Shown here: positions 7,287-15,269 of the stretch, in pieces | Position numbering within the stretch: position 1 is the stretch's first letter | Layout of the letters: each line of letters starts with the position of its first letter | Source: Streptomyces pyxinae | GTDB taxonomy: Bacteria > Actinomycetota > Actinomycetes > Streptomycetales > Streptomycetaceae | DNA: 64,000 bases | NCBI RefSeq assembly: GCF_024756275.1 | Contig: NZ_JANUGQ010000012.1 | Location: 62,001 to 126,000 of the forward strand | Direction: 5' to 3' | Made by a program: the position numbers and the translations under genes | The notes under the pieces: model-generated | Seen by the model: the letters and a program-made list of their open reading frames with translations, nothing else | Told to the model about the DNA's origin: nothing | Databases searched by the model: none

Positions 7287-9359
7287 TCAGTCCGCCGGGG
7301 ACAGCGCCCGCCGCCCGGCCCCGTGAGCCTCGTCCTCCGAGTGCCCGGCGGGGCGGACGGGCTCCGGCCCCAGGGACCCGTCGCCCGCCGGCTCGTCCGG
7401 ACCACCGTCCGTACCGTCCACGTCATCCGGGCCGCCGCCCACGTCGTGCCGGCCGCCCCGCCCCGCCGGGTCCTCCGCGCCATCGGGGCCGGCCGCGGCA
7501 TTCGCGCCGTCCGCGCCGTCCGGAGCGTCCGGGCCCTCCGAGCCGTCCGGGCCGCAGTCCTTCGAGGGCCCGTCCGCCGGGGACGCGTCCTTCCGAGCGT
7601 CGCCTTCCCGGGGGTCGTCCTCCCGGGATCCGTCCTCCCGGGGTCCGTCCCAGGGGTGGTCCTCCCGGGAGGCGTCCGCCGGGGCGGGAAGCGCGGCCGG
7701 CGGCTCGCCCGAGGCCTCCTTGAACGCCGCCCAGCGCGCCGCCCGGGCACCCGGTTCCTCCCAGCCGGCCGGCCGCCACTCGTACGTCACCGACCCCGCG
7801 TACGTCACCGACCCCAGGTCCCGTTCCGGGTCCGGTCCCCCGGTCCGGGCCGCGTCCACGTCCGGGCCCGCACCCGGGCTCATGTCCGTATCCACATCCA
7901 CATCCACATCTACGGCCACCTGCACGTCCGGGCCCGTCCCCGGGTCCGGCACCACGTCCGCCTCCGGGACCGGTACCGCCTCGGCACCCGGCCGCCCGAC
8001 GACAGCAGGAACCGCCGGGAGCGGCGAGGGCGGCGGGGCCGGCAGGGGCAGATCGGGGCGGGTACGGGTCCGGGCGCCCCGCCGCCGCCAGGCCCGTACC
8101 AGCAGCGCGCCCGGCACCCCGAGCACCGCCGTCCACACCAGGCCGGCCGCGCCCACGCGCCACCAGACGGGCCCGAACTCGGCGAGCCGGCCGGTGCCGA
8201 GCGGGCCGCCCGCCACGGCCGCCAGCACCGCGACGACGCACCCGCACAGTACGGCCGCCAGCCCGGCGACCAGCGCCGTCCCCCGGGCGGTCCACCCCGT
8301 GGCGGTACGGGCCGAGCGGCGGGCGACGGCCGCGCCCGCCGCCACCGGCACCACGGCCGCGGCCCAGTGCGGCCAGCTCCCCCGGCCCGGGTCCGGTACG
8401 GCGGCGAGCAGCGGCAGGACCGGCAGCGCGGGCGTCCCGGTGACCGCGAGCGGGGTCGCCAGGGCCCCGGTCCCGACCGCGAAACCGGGGCCGAGGCCGT
8501 ACGCGGCCCCCCACACCGCCGCGTTCGGGAGCAGCGCCAGGAGCAGCAGCACCAGCGCGACCCGGCCCGACCACTCCCCCGCGAGCCCCAGGAAGGCGCC
8601 CCTGGCCGCGCCCGCGTGCGCCACCAGTGACACCGCCACCAGCAGCGCGCCGCCGGCCAGCAGGACCGCGAGCCCGGCCCCGGCCGCCCGTACGGCGACG
8701 GCGGTACGGGCGCGGACCCGCGCCGTACGCCACCGGGCCGGAACCCGGCGGCCGGCGAGGGCGGCCACGGCGTCGGCCGGGCGCCGGCCGTGTCCCGCCC
8801 ACACCCCGGCGACCGACGCCAGCACCACGACCGGGGGAACATGGAGCACGGCGCTCAGCGGATCGGCGGCGAGCGGGCCGCCCGAGGCATAGGCCACCGC
8901 CGGCACCGCGACCACCAGATAGCCCACCCCGATCGTGGCCACCGCCCCCGGCCCGGAGGGCACCGGCCGACCGGCCGCGATCAGCCGTTCGGCGTCCACC
9001 GCGCCCCTGGCGGTCCGGTACACCAGCCAGAGCGGCAGCGTGGCGAGCAGCAGCGGGGCGACTCCGACCGGCGCCGGGCCGCCGGAGGCGGGCCGCACCA
9101 GCTCGACGCCGTGCGCGAGGAGCCAGAGCCCGGCGGTCACCTGAAGGGCGCCGTCCGGTCCGCTCTCCGGATACGGGGAGCTGATCCACAGCACGGTCAC
9201 CAGCACGGCCAGCGAGCCGAGCCCGAGGCCGGCGGCGATCACCCCGCGCAGACAGGCGGTGACCAGGGCGGCGGCGCGGCCGGCCCGGGTGGCCGGGACC
9301 GGCGACGCCGTCAGGAGCGAGGCGGGTGACCGCTGTTCGGCGGTCTGCGTCTGCGTCAC
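7287..9359 (-). CDS. DUF6350-type polytopic membrane protein
   Basis: 690 residues. The first ~440 residues contain about ten hydrophobic spans (for example LITACLRGVIAAGLGLGSLA-like, GVGYLVVAVPAVAYASGG, VALVLLLLALLPNAAVWG), matching the DUF6350 / PerM-like proteins found beside purN in Streptomyces. The remaining ~240 residues are a charged, repetitive cytoplasmic tail rich in Asp, Glu, Pro and Gly (REDGSREDDPREGDARKD), far longer than the membrane domain needs. The GTG at 9359 (VTQTQTAEQ) is the most likely start. A link to cell division has been suggested for the family by name only; I see nothing here that proves it. The downstream neighbour is convergent. Confidence 0.8.
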   Translation of the reverse strand: MTQTQTAEQRSPASLLTASPVPATRAGRAAALVTACLRGVIAAGLGLGSLAVLVTVLWISSPYPESGPDGALQVTAGLWLLAHGVELVRPASGGPAPVGVAPLLLATLPLWLVYRTARGAVDAERLIAAGRPVPSGPGAVATIGVGYLVVAVPAVAYASGGPLAADPLSAVLHVPPVVVLASVAGVWAGHGRRPADAVAALAGRRVPARWRTARVRARTAVAVRAAGAGLAVLLAGGALLVAVSLVAHAGAARGAFLGLAGEWSGRVALVLLLLALLPNAAVWGAAYGLGPGFAVGTGALATPLAVTGTPALPVLPLLAAVPDPGRGSWPHWAAAVVPVAAGAAVARRSARTATGWTARGTALVAGLAAVLCGCVVAVLAAVAGGPLGTGRLAEFGPVWWRVGAAGLVWTAVLGVPGALLVRAWRRRGARTRTRPDLPLPAPPPSPLPAVPAVVGRPGAEAVPVPEADVVPDPGTGPDVQVAVDVDVDVDTDMSPGAGPDVDAARTGGPDPERDLGSVTYAGSVTYEWRPAGWEEPGARAARWAAFKEASGEPPAALPAPADASREDHPWDGPREDGSREDDPREGDARKDASPADGPSKDCGPDGSEGPDAPDGADGANAAAGPDGAEDPAGRGGRHDVGGGPDDVDGTDGGPDEPAGDGSLGPEPVRPAGHSEDEAHGAGRRALSPAD

Positions 9360-9508
9360 GCGGTCATGCTGCCAACGACACGCTCTGTATCCATGTAACA
9401 GGCGATCGACCGTTGTGTCGCTCAATATACGTTTATGTCATTTTTTCCAGAGAGCGGTGCGTTCCGGCGCGGTGCGCATGAGTGCGGTGACGCGGCGGGA
9501 GGCCGGTC
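9360..9508. promoter_or_regulatory. AT-rich divergent promoter region
   Basis: 149 bases between two divergent genes. The central part (9415-9450, with CAATATACGTTTATGTCATT) is far richer in A and T than anything nearby, so it probably holds promoters in both directions. The boxes do not match consensus well enough to place them exactly. Confidence 0.5.
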
Positions 9509-11485
9509 ATGACCCGGGCCACGACCCGCCCCCCGGCGGTCCTGCCGCCGCCCGAGGAACGGCGCGGGCTGCGTCGGGCACGTTCGCTGAGCGAGGGTCA
9601 GCTGGCCCGGGCGCTCGATGTCACCACCGCGACGATCCGCTCCTGGGAGGCCGGACGCACCGCCCCGCGCGGCCGAAAGCTGGAGGCCTACCTGGCGCTG
9701 CTCCAGCCCCCCGCGCCCGCCCCGGAACCGGGGCCAGGGCCGGGAGCGGTCGCCTCCGGCCCCCGCCCGGAGCCCGCCGGGGAGCCGGGCCGGGCGCCGG
9801 ACGGGCCGGCCGGGGCAGCCACCCGCCCGCCCGGCCCGGCGGAGGAACCCACGACCGGCGGCACGTGGGCCCGGGTGCGGCGACACCTGAAGCCCGGCGG
9901 AAAGACCGGCGCGGGCACCGGCTCCGCACCGGCCCCGGCGACGCACCCGGCCCCCGCCCCGGCCCCGCCCCCTGAACCGGCATTGGCACCGGCACCGGGC
10001 ACCGCCGGAGCGCCGGCCACCGGTCACGGCGAGGACCGGGACAAGCCCGAGGAGAAGACCGGCCAAGCGGTCGGGACCGCACCGAAGCCGGTCACATCCG
10101 CGCAGACCGGAAAGACCACGAAGAACGCGAACCTCGCGAAGACCACGAAGCCCGGGCCGGGCACGGCGGAGCGGGACCGGACCCGACCGGGCCCGAAGAC
10201 CAGGACCGGGGCACAGGCCAAGGCCCGGGCGAAGACCAGGACCGGAGCGAAGGCCCCGGCGAAGACCGCGACAAAGGACAGGACCGGGACAGAGGCAGAG
10301 GGCCGGACCGGAACAGGTACGAAAACGAAGACCGGGACGGAGACCAGGATCGGGACCGGCACGGGGAGCGGGAGCGGGACTGGGATGGGGACAGGGACCG
10401 GGACCAGGACCGGGCGGGGGTCCAGGGCCGGCACCGGCGCCGATCCCGGAGCCGGGACCGGCGGGGCGCCCGCCGGCCGCACCACCCCGCCGGCGCCCCA
10501 CTCCCGTTCTGCGACGGAGAAGGCCCCGCCCCCGGCCGGGAACGCGCGCCCGGCCGACGGCGGGGGTCCACACCCCGCCGTCGGCAAGGGATCGCACCCC
10601 GCCGGCGGCAAGGGCTCGCACCCGGCCGACGGCGACGGCTCGCGCCCCGCCCCGGGCAGGCCGGGTGGTCGGTGGGGGCAGGCGCCCCGGCTCTCCCCCG
10701 CCGAGGCGTTCGACTCCCTCTACGGCTTCGCCGCCCCCGGCCTGGCCCAGCAGGCATATCTGCTCACCGGGCGGCTGGCGCTGTCCAGCGAGTCGGTCGA
10801 GTACGCGTTCCACCGGGCCTGGGAGCAGTGGCCGAAGGTCGCCGTGGACCGGGACCCGGTCGGCTGGGTGCGGGCGGCCGTCCACGACCACGCGCTCTCC
10901 CCCTGGCACCGGCTGCGCCGGGCGCACCGGCACTGCGACCTGCCGGTCGAGGAGAAGGCCGCCGATGTGCTGCGGGCCGCGCTGCTGGAGCTGCCCCCGG
11001 CCCACCGCCGCGCCCTGCTCCTCTACGACGGGCTGCGGCTGCGGCTGCCGGACACGGCCGCCGAGACCGAGGCGAGCACCCCGGCCACCGGTCACCGGGT
11101 GCTGAACGCCCGGGCGGCCGTGGCCAAGCGGGTGCCCGAGCTGACCGACGCGGACCTGCTCTGCCACCGGCTTGAGATCCTGCTCACCTCCGGCCCCACC
11201 CTGTCGCTGGCCCCGCCGGCGGTGGTGCGGGGCGGCAGCGAACAGCGGGTGCGGCGCTGGACCAGGGCGGCCATCGGGCTGACCACGGTGATCGTGGGGG
11301 CGACCGCGCTCACCCTGGTCACCGCCCCCGACCACTACCGGCCGCCACTGGCCCCCGGCGAACCGGTGAGCGGGGCCCCGGTGCTGAGCGGCCCGCAGAA
11401 GCTGACCCCCCGGGACGAGGCGCTCCGGAAACGGCTGGCCGGGGAGCCGGCCGGTCCCTCCCGTCTGATCCCGGACACCCGCTGA
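9509..11485 (+). CDS. HTH plus sigma-70-like membrane-anchored regulator
   Basis: 658 residues. Residues ~20-65 are an XRE-type helix-turn-helix (LSEGQLARALDVTTATIRSW, then EAGRTAPRGRKLEAYLALL). Residues ~70-400 are an extreme low-complexity linker of Thr/Gly/Lys/Pro (TGTKTKTGTETRIGTGTG). Around 400-540 comes a segment that resembles sigma-70 regions 2 and 4 (AYLLTGRLALSSESVEYAFH; ALLELPPAHRRALLLYDGL) and a final transmembrane helix (AAIGLTTVIVGATALTLV) with a short outer tail. The combination suggests a membrane-tethered transcription regulator, but sigma activity is unproven because region 4 lacks a clear recognition helix. The ATG has a GGGAGG site 6 bases upstream. It is convergent with sucD. 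Confidence 0.8.
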   Translation: MTRATTRPPAVLPPPEERRGLRRARSLSEGQLARALDVTTATIRSWEAGRTAPRGRKLEAYLALLQPPAPAPEPGPGPGAVASGPRPEPAGEPGRAPDGPAGAATRPPGPAEEPTTGGTWARVRRHLKPGGKTGAGTGSAPAPATHPAPAPAPPPEPALAPAPGTAGAPATGHGEDRDKPEEKTGQAVGTAPKPVTSAQTGKTTKNANLAKTTKPGPGTAERDRTRPGPKTRTGAQAKARAKTRTGAKAPAKTATKDRTGTEAEGRTGTGTKTKTGTETRIGTGTGSGSGTGMGTGTGTRTGRGSRAGTGADPGAGTGGAPAGRTTPPAPHSRSATEKAPPPAGNARPADGGGPHPAVGKGSHPAGGKGSHPADGDGSRPAPGRPGGRWGQAPRLSPAEAFDSLYGFAAPGLAQQAYLLTGRLALSSESVEYAFHRAWEQWPKVAVDRDPVGWVRAAVHDHALSPWHRLRRAHRHCDLPVEEKAADVLRAALLELPPAHRRALLLYDGLRLRLPDTAAETEASTPATGHRVLNARAAVAKRVPELTDADLLCHRLEILLTSGPTLSLAPPAVVRGGSEQRVRRWTRAAIGLTTVIVGATALTLVTAPDHYRPPLAPGEPVSGAPVLSGPQKLTPRDEALRKRLAGEPAGPSRLIPDTR

Positions 11486-11542
11486 GGCCGTCCGGGACCG
11501 GCTCCCCCGCGCACCCGCACGGAGACGGAGACACGGAGACAC

Positions 11543-11584
11543 GGACGGGCCCGCCCCCGGGAGTTCCCGGGGGCGGGCCCGTCC
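11543..11584. terminator. Bidirectional hairpin terminator before sucD end
   Basis: Perfect 20-bp inverted repeat with a 2-base centre (left arm GGACGGGCCCGCCCCCGGGA). It separates the rightward HTH/sigma-like gene from the leftward sucCD operon. Confidence 0.88.
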
Positions 11585-11617
11585 GTCGTGCTCGGGTGAT
11601 GCCAGGCGTGGCCCGGA

Positions 11618-12502
11618 TCAGCCCTCGAGGATGGCGCGCGCGAGCTTGGCGGTCTCGGTCGGGGTCTTGCCGACCTTCACACCGGCGGCCTCCAGGGCCT
11701 CCTTCTTCGCCTGCGCGGTACCGGAGGAACCGGAGACGATGGCACCCGCGTGGCCCATCGTCTTGCCCTCGGGAGCGGTGAAGCCCGCGACGTAGCCGAC
11801 GACCGGCTTGGTCACATTGGCCTTGATGAAGTCGGCCGCCCGCTCCTCCGCGTCGCCGCCGATCTCACCGATCATCACGATCAGCTCGGTCTCGGGGTCG
11901 GCCTCGAAGGCCGCCAGCGCGTCGATGTGGGTGGTGCCGATGACCGGGTCGCCACCGATGCCGACGGCGGACGAGAAGCCGATGTCGCGGAGCTCGTACA
12001 TCATCTGGTAGGTCAGCGTGCCGGACTTCGACACCAGACCGATACGGCCCGGCTTGGTGATGTCGCCCGGGATGATGCCGGCGTTGGACTGGCCGGGGGT
12101 GATCAGGCCGGGGCAGTTCGGGCCGATGATCCGGGTCTTGTTGCCCTTGGCCTTGGCGTACGCCCAGAAGGCGGCGGAGTCGTGGACCGCGATGCCCTCG
12201 GTGATGACGACGGCCAGCGGGATCTCGGCGTCGATGGCCTCGACCACGGCGGCCTTGGCGAAGGCCGGCGGCACGAAGAGCACGGAGACGTCCGCGCCGG
12301 TCTTCTCCATCGCCTCGGCGACCGAGCCGAAGACGGGCACCGAGGTGCCGTCGAAGTCGACGCTGGTGCCGGCCTTGCGCGGGTTGACACCACCGACGAT
12401 GTTGGTGCCGTCACCCAGCATGAGCTTGGTGTGCTTCATGCCCGTGGCACCGGTCATGCCCTGGACGATGACCTTGCTTTCCTTGGTCAGGAAGATAGCC
12501 AT
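11618..12502 (-). CDS. sucD: Succinyl-CoA synthetase alpha subunit
   Basis: 294 residues, the full family length. With SucC it makes succinate and ATP/GTP from succinyl-CoA in the TCA cycle. Seen motifs are the CoA-binding N-terminus (VIVQGMTGATGMKHTKLML), the GPNCPGLITPG loop, and the phosphorylated His in the C-terminal MGHAGAIVSGSSGTA. The ATG at 12502 gives the standard start MAIFLTKESKVIV. It follows sucC by 19 bases, so the two subunits are co-transcribed in the order sucC-sucD. The coding sequence is ordinary for the chromosome. Confidence 0.97.
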   Translation of the reverse strand: MAIFLTKESKVIVQGMTGATGMKHTKLMLGDGTNIVGGVNPRKAGTSVDFDGTSVPVFGSVAEAMEKTGADVSVLFVPPAFAKAAVVEAIDAEIPLAVVITEGIAVHDSAAFWAYAKAKGNKTRIIGPNCPGLITPGQSNAGIIPGDITKPGRIGLVSKSGTLTYQMMYELRDIGFSSAVGIGGDPVIGTTHIDALAAFEADPETELIVMIGEIGGDAEERAADFIKANVTKPVVGYVAGFTAPEGKTMGHAGAIVSGSSGTAQAKKEALEAAGVKVGKTPTETAKLARAILEG

Positions 12503-12521
12503 GTGTTTCTGACCTCGTCCC

Positions 12522-13700
12522 TTACTTCGCAGCCGCGAGCTCGGCGGCCTTGTCGGCCGCGCCGTCCATGGTGTCCACGCGCTGCACCAGCGGGTGGTTG
12601 GCGTCCGACAGGATCTTGCGACCCAGCTCCGCGTTGTTGCCGTCGAGGCGCACGACCAGCGGCTTGTTGACGTCCTCACCCTTGGACTTGAGCAGCTCCA
12701 GGGCCTGGACGATGCCGTTGGCGACCTCGTCACAGGCGGTGATGCCACCGAAGACGTTGACGAAGACGGACTTGACGTCCGGGTCCCCGAGGATGATCTC
12801 CAGGCCGTTCGCCATGACCTCGGCGGAGGCGCCGCCGCCGATGTCCAGGAAGTTGGCCGGCTTCACGCCGCCGTGGGCCTCACCGGCGTACGCGACGACG
12901 TCCAGGGTCGACATGACCAGGCCGGCGCCGTTGCCGATGATGCCGACCTCGCCGTCGAGCTTGACGTAGTTGAGGTTCTTGGCCTTGGCGGCGGCCTCCA
13001 GCGGGTTGGCCGCGGCCTTGTCCTCCAGGGCCTCGTGCTCCGGCTGGCGGAAGTCGGCGTTGGCGTCCAGGGACACCTTGCCGTCCAGGGCGATGACCCG
13101 GCCGTCGGCGACCTTGGCCAGCGGGTTGACCTCGACCAGGAGGGCGTCCTCCTTGACGAAGGTCTCCCAGAGGGTGACCAGGATGTCCGCGACCTGGTCC
13201 GCGACCTCGGCCGGGAACTTGGCGGCGGCGACGATCTCGGCCGCCTTCTCCTCGGTGACACCCTCGTGGGCGTCGACCGGGACCTTGGCCAGGGCCTCGG
13301 GCTTGGTAGCCGCGACCTCCTCGATGTCCATGCCGCCCTCGACGGAGGCCATGGCCAGGAAGGTGCGGTTGGTGCGGTCGAGGAGGTACGAGACGTAGTA
13401 CTCCTCGGCGATCTCCGGCGCGGTCTCGGCCAGCATCACCTTGTGGACCGTGTGGCCCTTGATGTCCATGCCGAGGATCTGACCGGCCTTCTCGACCGCG
13501 TCGTCCGGGGAGGAGGCGAGCTTGACACCGCCGGCCTTGCCCCGGCCGCCCACCTTGACCTGGGCCTTGACGACCGACCGGCCGCCGAGACGCTCGGTCA
13601 CCTCGCGCGCCGCCTCAGGCGTGTCGATGACTTCACCGGCCAGCACCGGTACACCGTGCTTGGCGAAGAGGTCCCTCGCCTGGTACTCGAACAGGTCCAC
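12522..13700 (-). CDS. sucC: Succinyl-CoA synthetase beta subunit
   Basis: 392 residues. ATP-grasp beta subunit of succinyl-CoA synthetase. The N-terminus DLFEYQARDLFAKHGVPVL and VKAQVKVGGRGKAGGVKLA (nucleotide-binding Lys-Gly-rich loop), the metal-binding VEVNPLAKVADG and the CoA-ligase NGAGLVMSTLDVVAYAGG-like segment are all present. The GTG at 13700 has a purine-rich AAAAGGGACGG stretch upstream and is the usual family start. First gene of the sucC-sucD operon; a Crp-type site lies about 180 bases upstream. Confidence 0.97.
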   Translation of the reverse strand: MDLFEYQARDLFAKHGVPVLAGEVIDTPEAAREVTERLGGRSVVKAQVKVGGRGKAGGVKLASSPDDAVEKAGQILGMDIKGHTVHKVMLAETAPEIAEEYYVSYLLDRTNRTFLAMASVEGGMDIEEVAATKPEALAKVPVDAHEGVTEEKAAEIVAAAKFPAEVADQVADILVTLWETFVKEDALLVEVNPLAKVADGRVIALDGKVSLDANADFRQPEHEALEDKAAANPLEAAAKAKNLNYVKLDGEVGIIGNGAGLVMSTLDVVAYAGEAHGGVKPANFLDIGGGASAEVMANGLEIILGDPDVKSVFVNVFGGITACDEVANGIVQALELLKSKGEDVNKPLVVRLDGNNAELGRKILSDANHPLVQRVDTMDGAADKAAELAAAK

Positions 13701-14048
13701 GCGCGTCCGTCCCTTTTCTGAAGATCGCGGTTCGTTGTCTGCGTGGGCGTGCCGCGAAGGGCAACGTGACTGCGCTGTCACAGGGGAGGCGTACACGGTG
13801 TCCGTGGACGCGGCATGTCCGTCTCGCAGGTTATCGCCGTGACCCCGGGCTCCCTAAATCGCAGCTCACACCCGCGCGGTGATAACTGTCACAGCCATCG
13901 ACGCCCGCCGGGCCCGGCCCCCGGCGCCCGGCGGGCGCCGCCACCGCCGTCCCACCGGCCCCACCGCCCGGCCCGCCGCCCGTCACCGCAGGGCGGCCGG
14001 GGTCGACGCGGGGCGGCGGGGTCGGTCGGCGCGGCACGGCCGGGCCGG
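13701..14048. promoter_or_regulatory. sucCD upstream region with a Crp-type operator
   Basis: 348 bases between the sucC start and the end of the VWA gene. GTGATAACTGTCAC at 13879-13892 fits the reported Streptomyces Crp consensus GTG(N6)GNCAC exactly. A second inverted repeat GTGAC-N6-GTCAC stands at 13766-13781. The rest is GC-rich spacer in which I see no gene. Confidence 0.5.
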
Positions 14049-15269
14049 TCAGCGCGGGGCGGCGGGGTCGGGTATCGGCAGCGGCCGCTTCTCGATCGCC
14101 GCCGCCATCACCTCGGGGAAGAGGTCGGGGGTGCAGGCGAAGGCGGGTGCCCCGAGCGCGGCCAGCGCCGCCGCGTGCTCCCGGTCGTAGGCGGGCGCGC
14201 CCTCGTCGGAGAGGGCGAGCAGCGCGACGAACTGCACGCCCGACGCCTTCATCGCCGCCACCCGCTTCAGCATCTCGTCGCGGATGCCGCCCTCGTAGAG
14301 ATCGCTGATCAGGACGACGACGGTGTCGGCGGGCCGGGTGATCTGCGACTGGCAGTAGGCGAGCGCGCGGTTGATGTCGGTGCCGCCGCCGAGCTGGGTG
14401 CCGAAGAGGACGTCGACCGGGTCGTCCAGCTGGTCGGTGAGATCGACCACGGCGGTGTCGAAGACCACCAGACGGGTGGCGATGGACCGCATGGAGGCCA
14501 GCACCGCGCCGAAGACCGAGGCGTAGACGACCGAGGCGGCCATCGAACCGGACTGGTCGATGCAGAGCACCACGTCCTTCTTCACCGCCTGCGCGGCGCG
14601 CCCGTAGCCGATGAGCCGCTCGGGGACGACGGTGCGGTGCTCGGGGAGGTAGTTCTTGAGGTTGGCCCGGATGGTGCGGTCCCAGTCGATGTCCCGGTGC
14701 CGGGGCCGGGCCACCCGGGCGCTGCGGTCGAGCGCCCCGGTGAGGGTGGCCCGGGTTCGAGTGGCGAGCCGCTGCTCCAGGTCGTCCACCACCGTGCGGA
14801 CGACGGCCCGGGCGGTCTCCTTGGTGGTCTCCGGCATGGCCTTGTTGAGCGAGAGCAGGGTGCCGACGAGATGCACGTCGGCCTCCACCGCCTCCAGCAT
14901 CTCGGGCTCCAGGAGCAGCGCCGAGAGACCCAGCCGGTCGATGGCGTCCCGCTGCATGACCTGGACGACGGAGGTCGGGAAGTACGTACGGATGTCGCCC
15001 AGCCAGCGGGCGACGGACGGCGCCGAGCCGCCGAGCCCGGCCGACCGCCGGCCACCGGAGCCGCCCCGGCCCGCCGCGCCGCCCTCGTCCCCGGAGCCGG
15101 ATCCGGAGCCGTAGAGCGCGGCCAGGGTGGCGTCCATCGCCGCGTCCCGGCCACCGAGCACCCGACCGGTGCCGTCGGCGGGCCCACCGCCCAGCACCAT
15201 CCGCCAGCGGCGCAGCCGCTCGTCCCCGGCCCCGGCCCCGGTCCCGCCGGCCCCCTCGGGCCCCGTCAT
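14049..15269 (-). CDS. VWA (MIDAS) domain protein of the MoxR/DUF5682 module
   Basis: 406 residues. A Gly-rich start leads to a helical region (residues ~60-200, including IRTYFPTSVVQVMQRDAIDRL) and a C-terminal von Willebrand A domain. The metal-ion-dependent adhesion site is intact: DQSGSM (DxSxS), the Thr of LGGGTDINRAL and the Asp of VLISDLYEGG. VWA proteins of this kind act with MoxR AAA+ ATPases in protein remodelling or metal insertion. The ATG overlaps the stop of the DUF5682 gene by four bases (ATGA), so it is translationally coupled as the last gene of the MoxR-DUF5682-VWA operon. A four-gene E. coli cluster (yehL, yehM, yehP, yehQ) has, from memory, the same protein types. Confidence 0.9.
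   Translation of the reverse strand: MTGPEGAGGTGAGAGDERLRRWRMVLGGGPADGTGRVLGGRDAAMDATLAALYGSGSGSGDEGGAAGRGGSGGRRSAGLGGSAPSVARWLGDIRTYFPTSVVQVMQRDAIDRLGLSALLLEPEMLEAVEADVHLVGTLLSLNKAMPETTKETARAVVRTVVDDLEQRLATRTRATLTGALDRSARVARPRHRDIDWDRTIRANLKNYLPEHRTVVPERLIGYGRAAQAVKKDVVLCIDQSGSMAASVVYASVFGAVLASMRSIATRLVVFDTAVVDLTDQLDDPVDVLFGTQLGGGTDINRALAYCQSQITRPADTVVVLISDLYEGGIRDEMLKRVAAMKASGVQFVALLALSDEGAPAYDREHAAALAALGAPAFACTPDLFPEVMAAAIEKRPLPIPDPAAPR

Noticed and set aside
13715..13745. TTGTCTGCG upstream of sucC as a PafBC-type promoter
   Set aside because: The fifth and later bases do not fit TTGTCRgtg and no TAnnnT follows at 8 bases.
13766..13781. GTGAC-N6-GTCAC inverted repeat near sucC as a second Crp site
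   Set aside because: The GTG-to-CAC spacing is ten bases, not the eight of the Crp consensus, so only the 13879 site is claimed.
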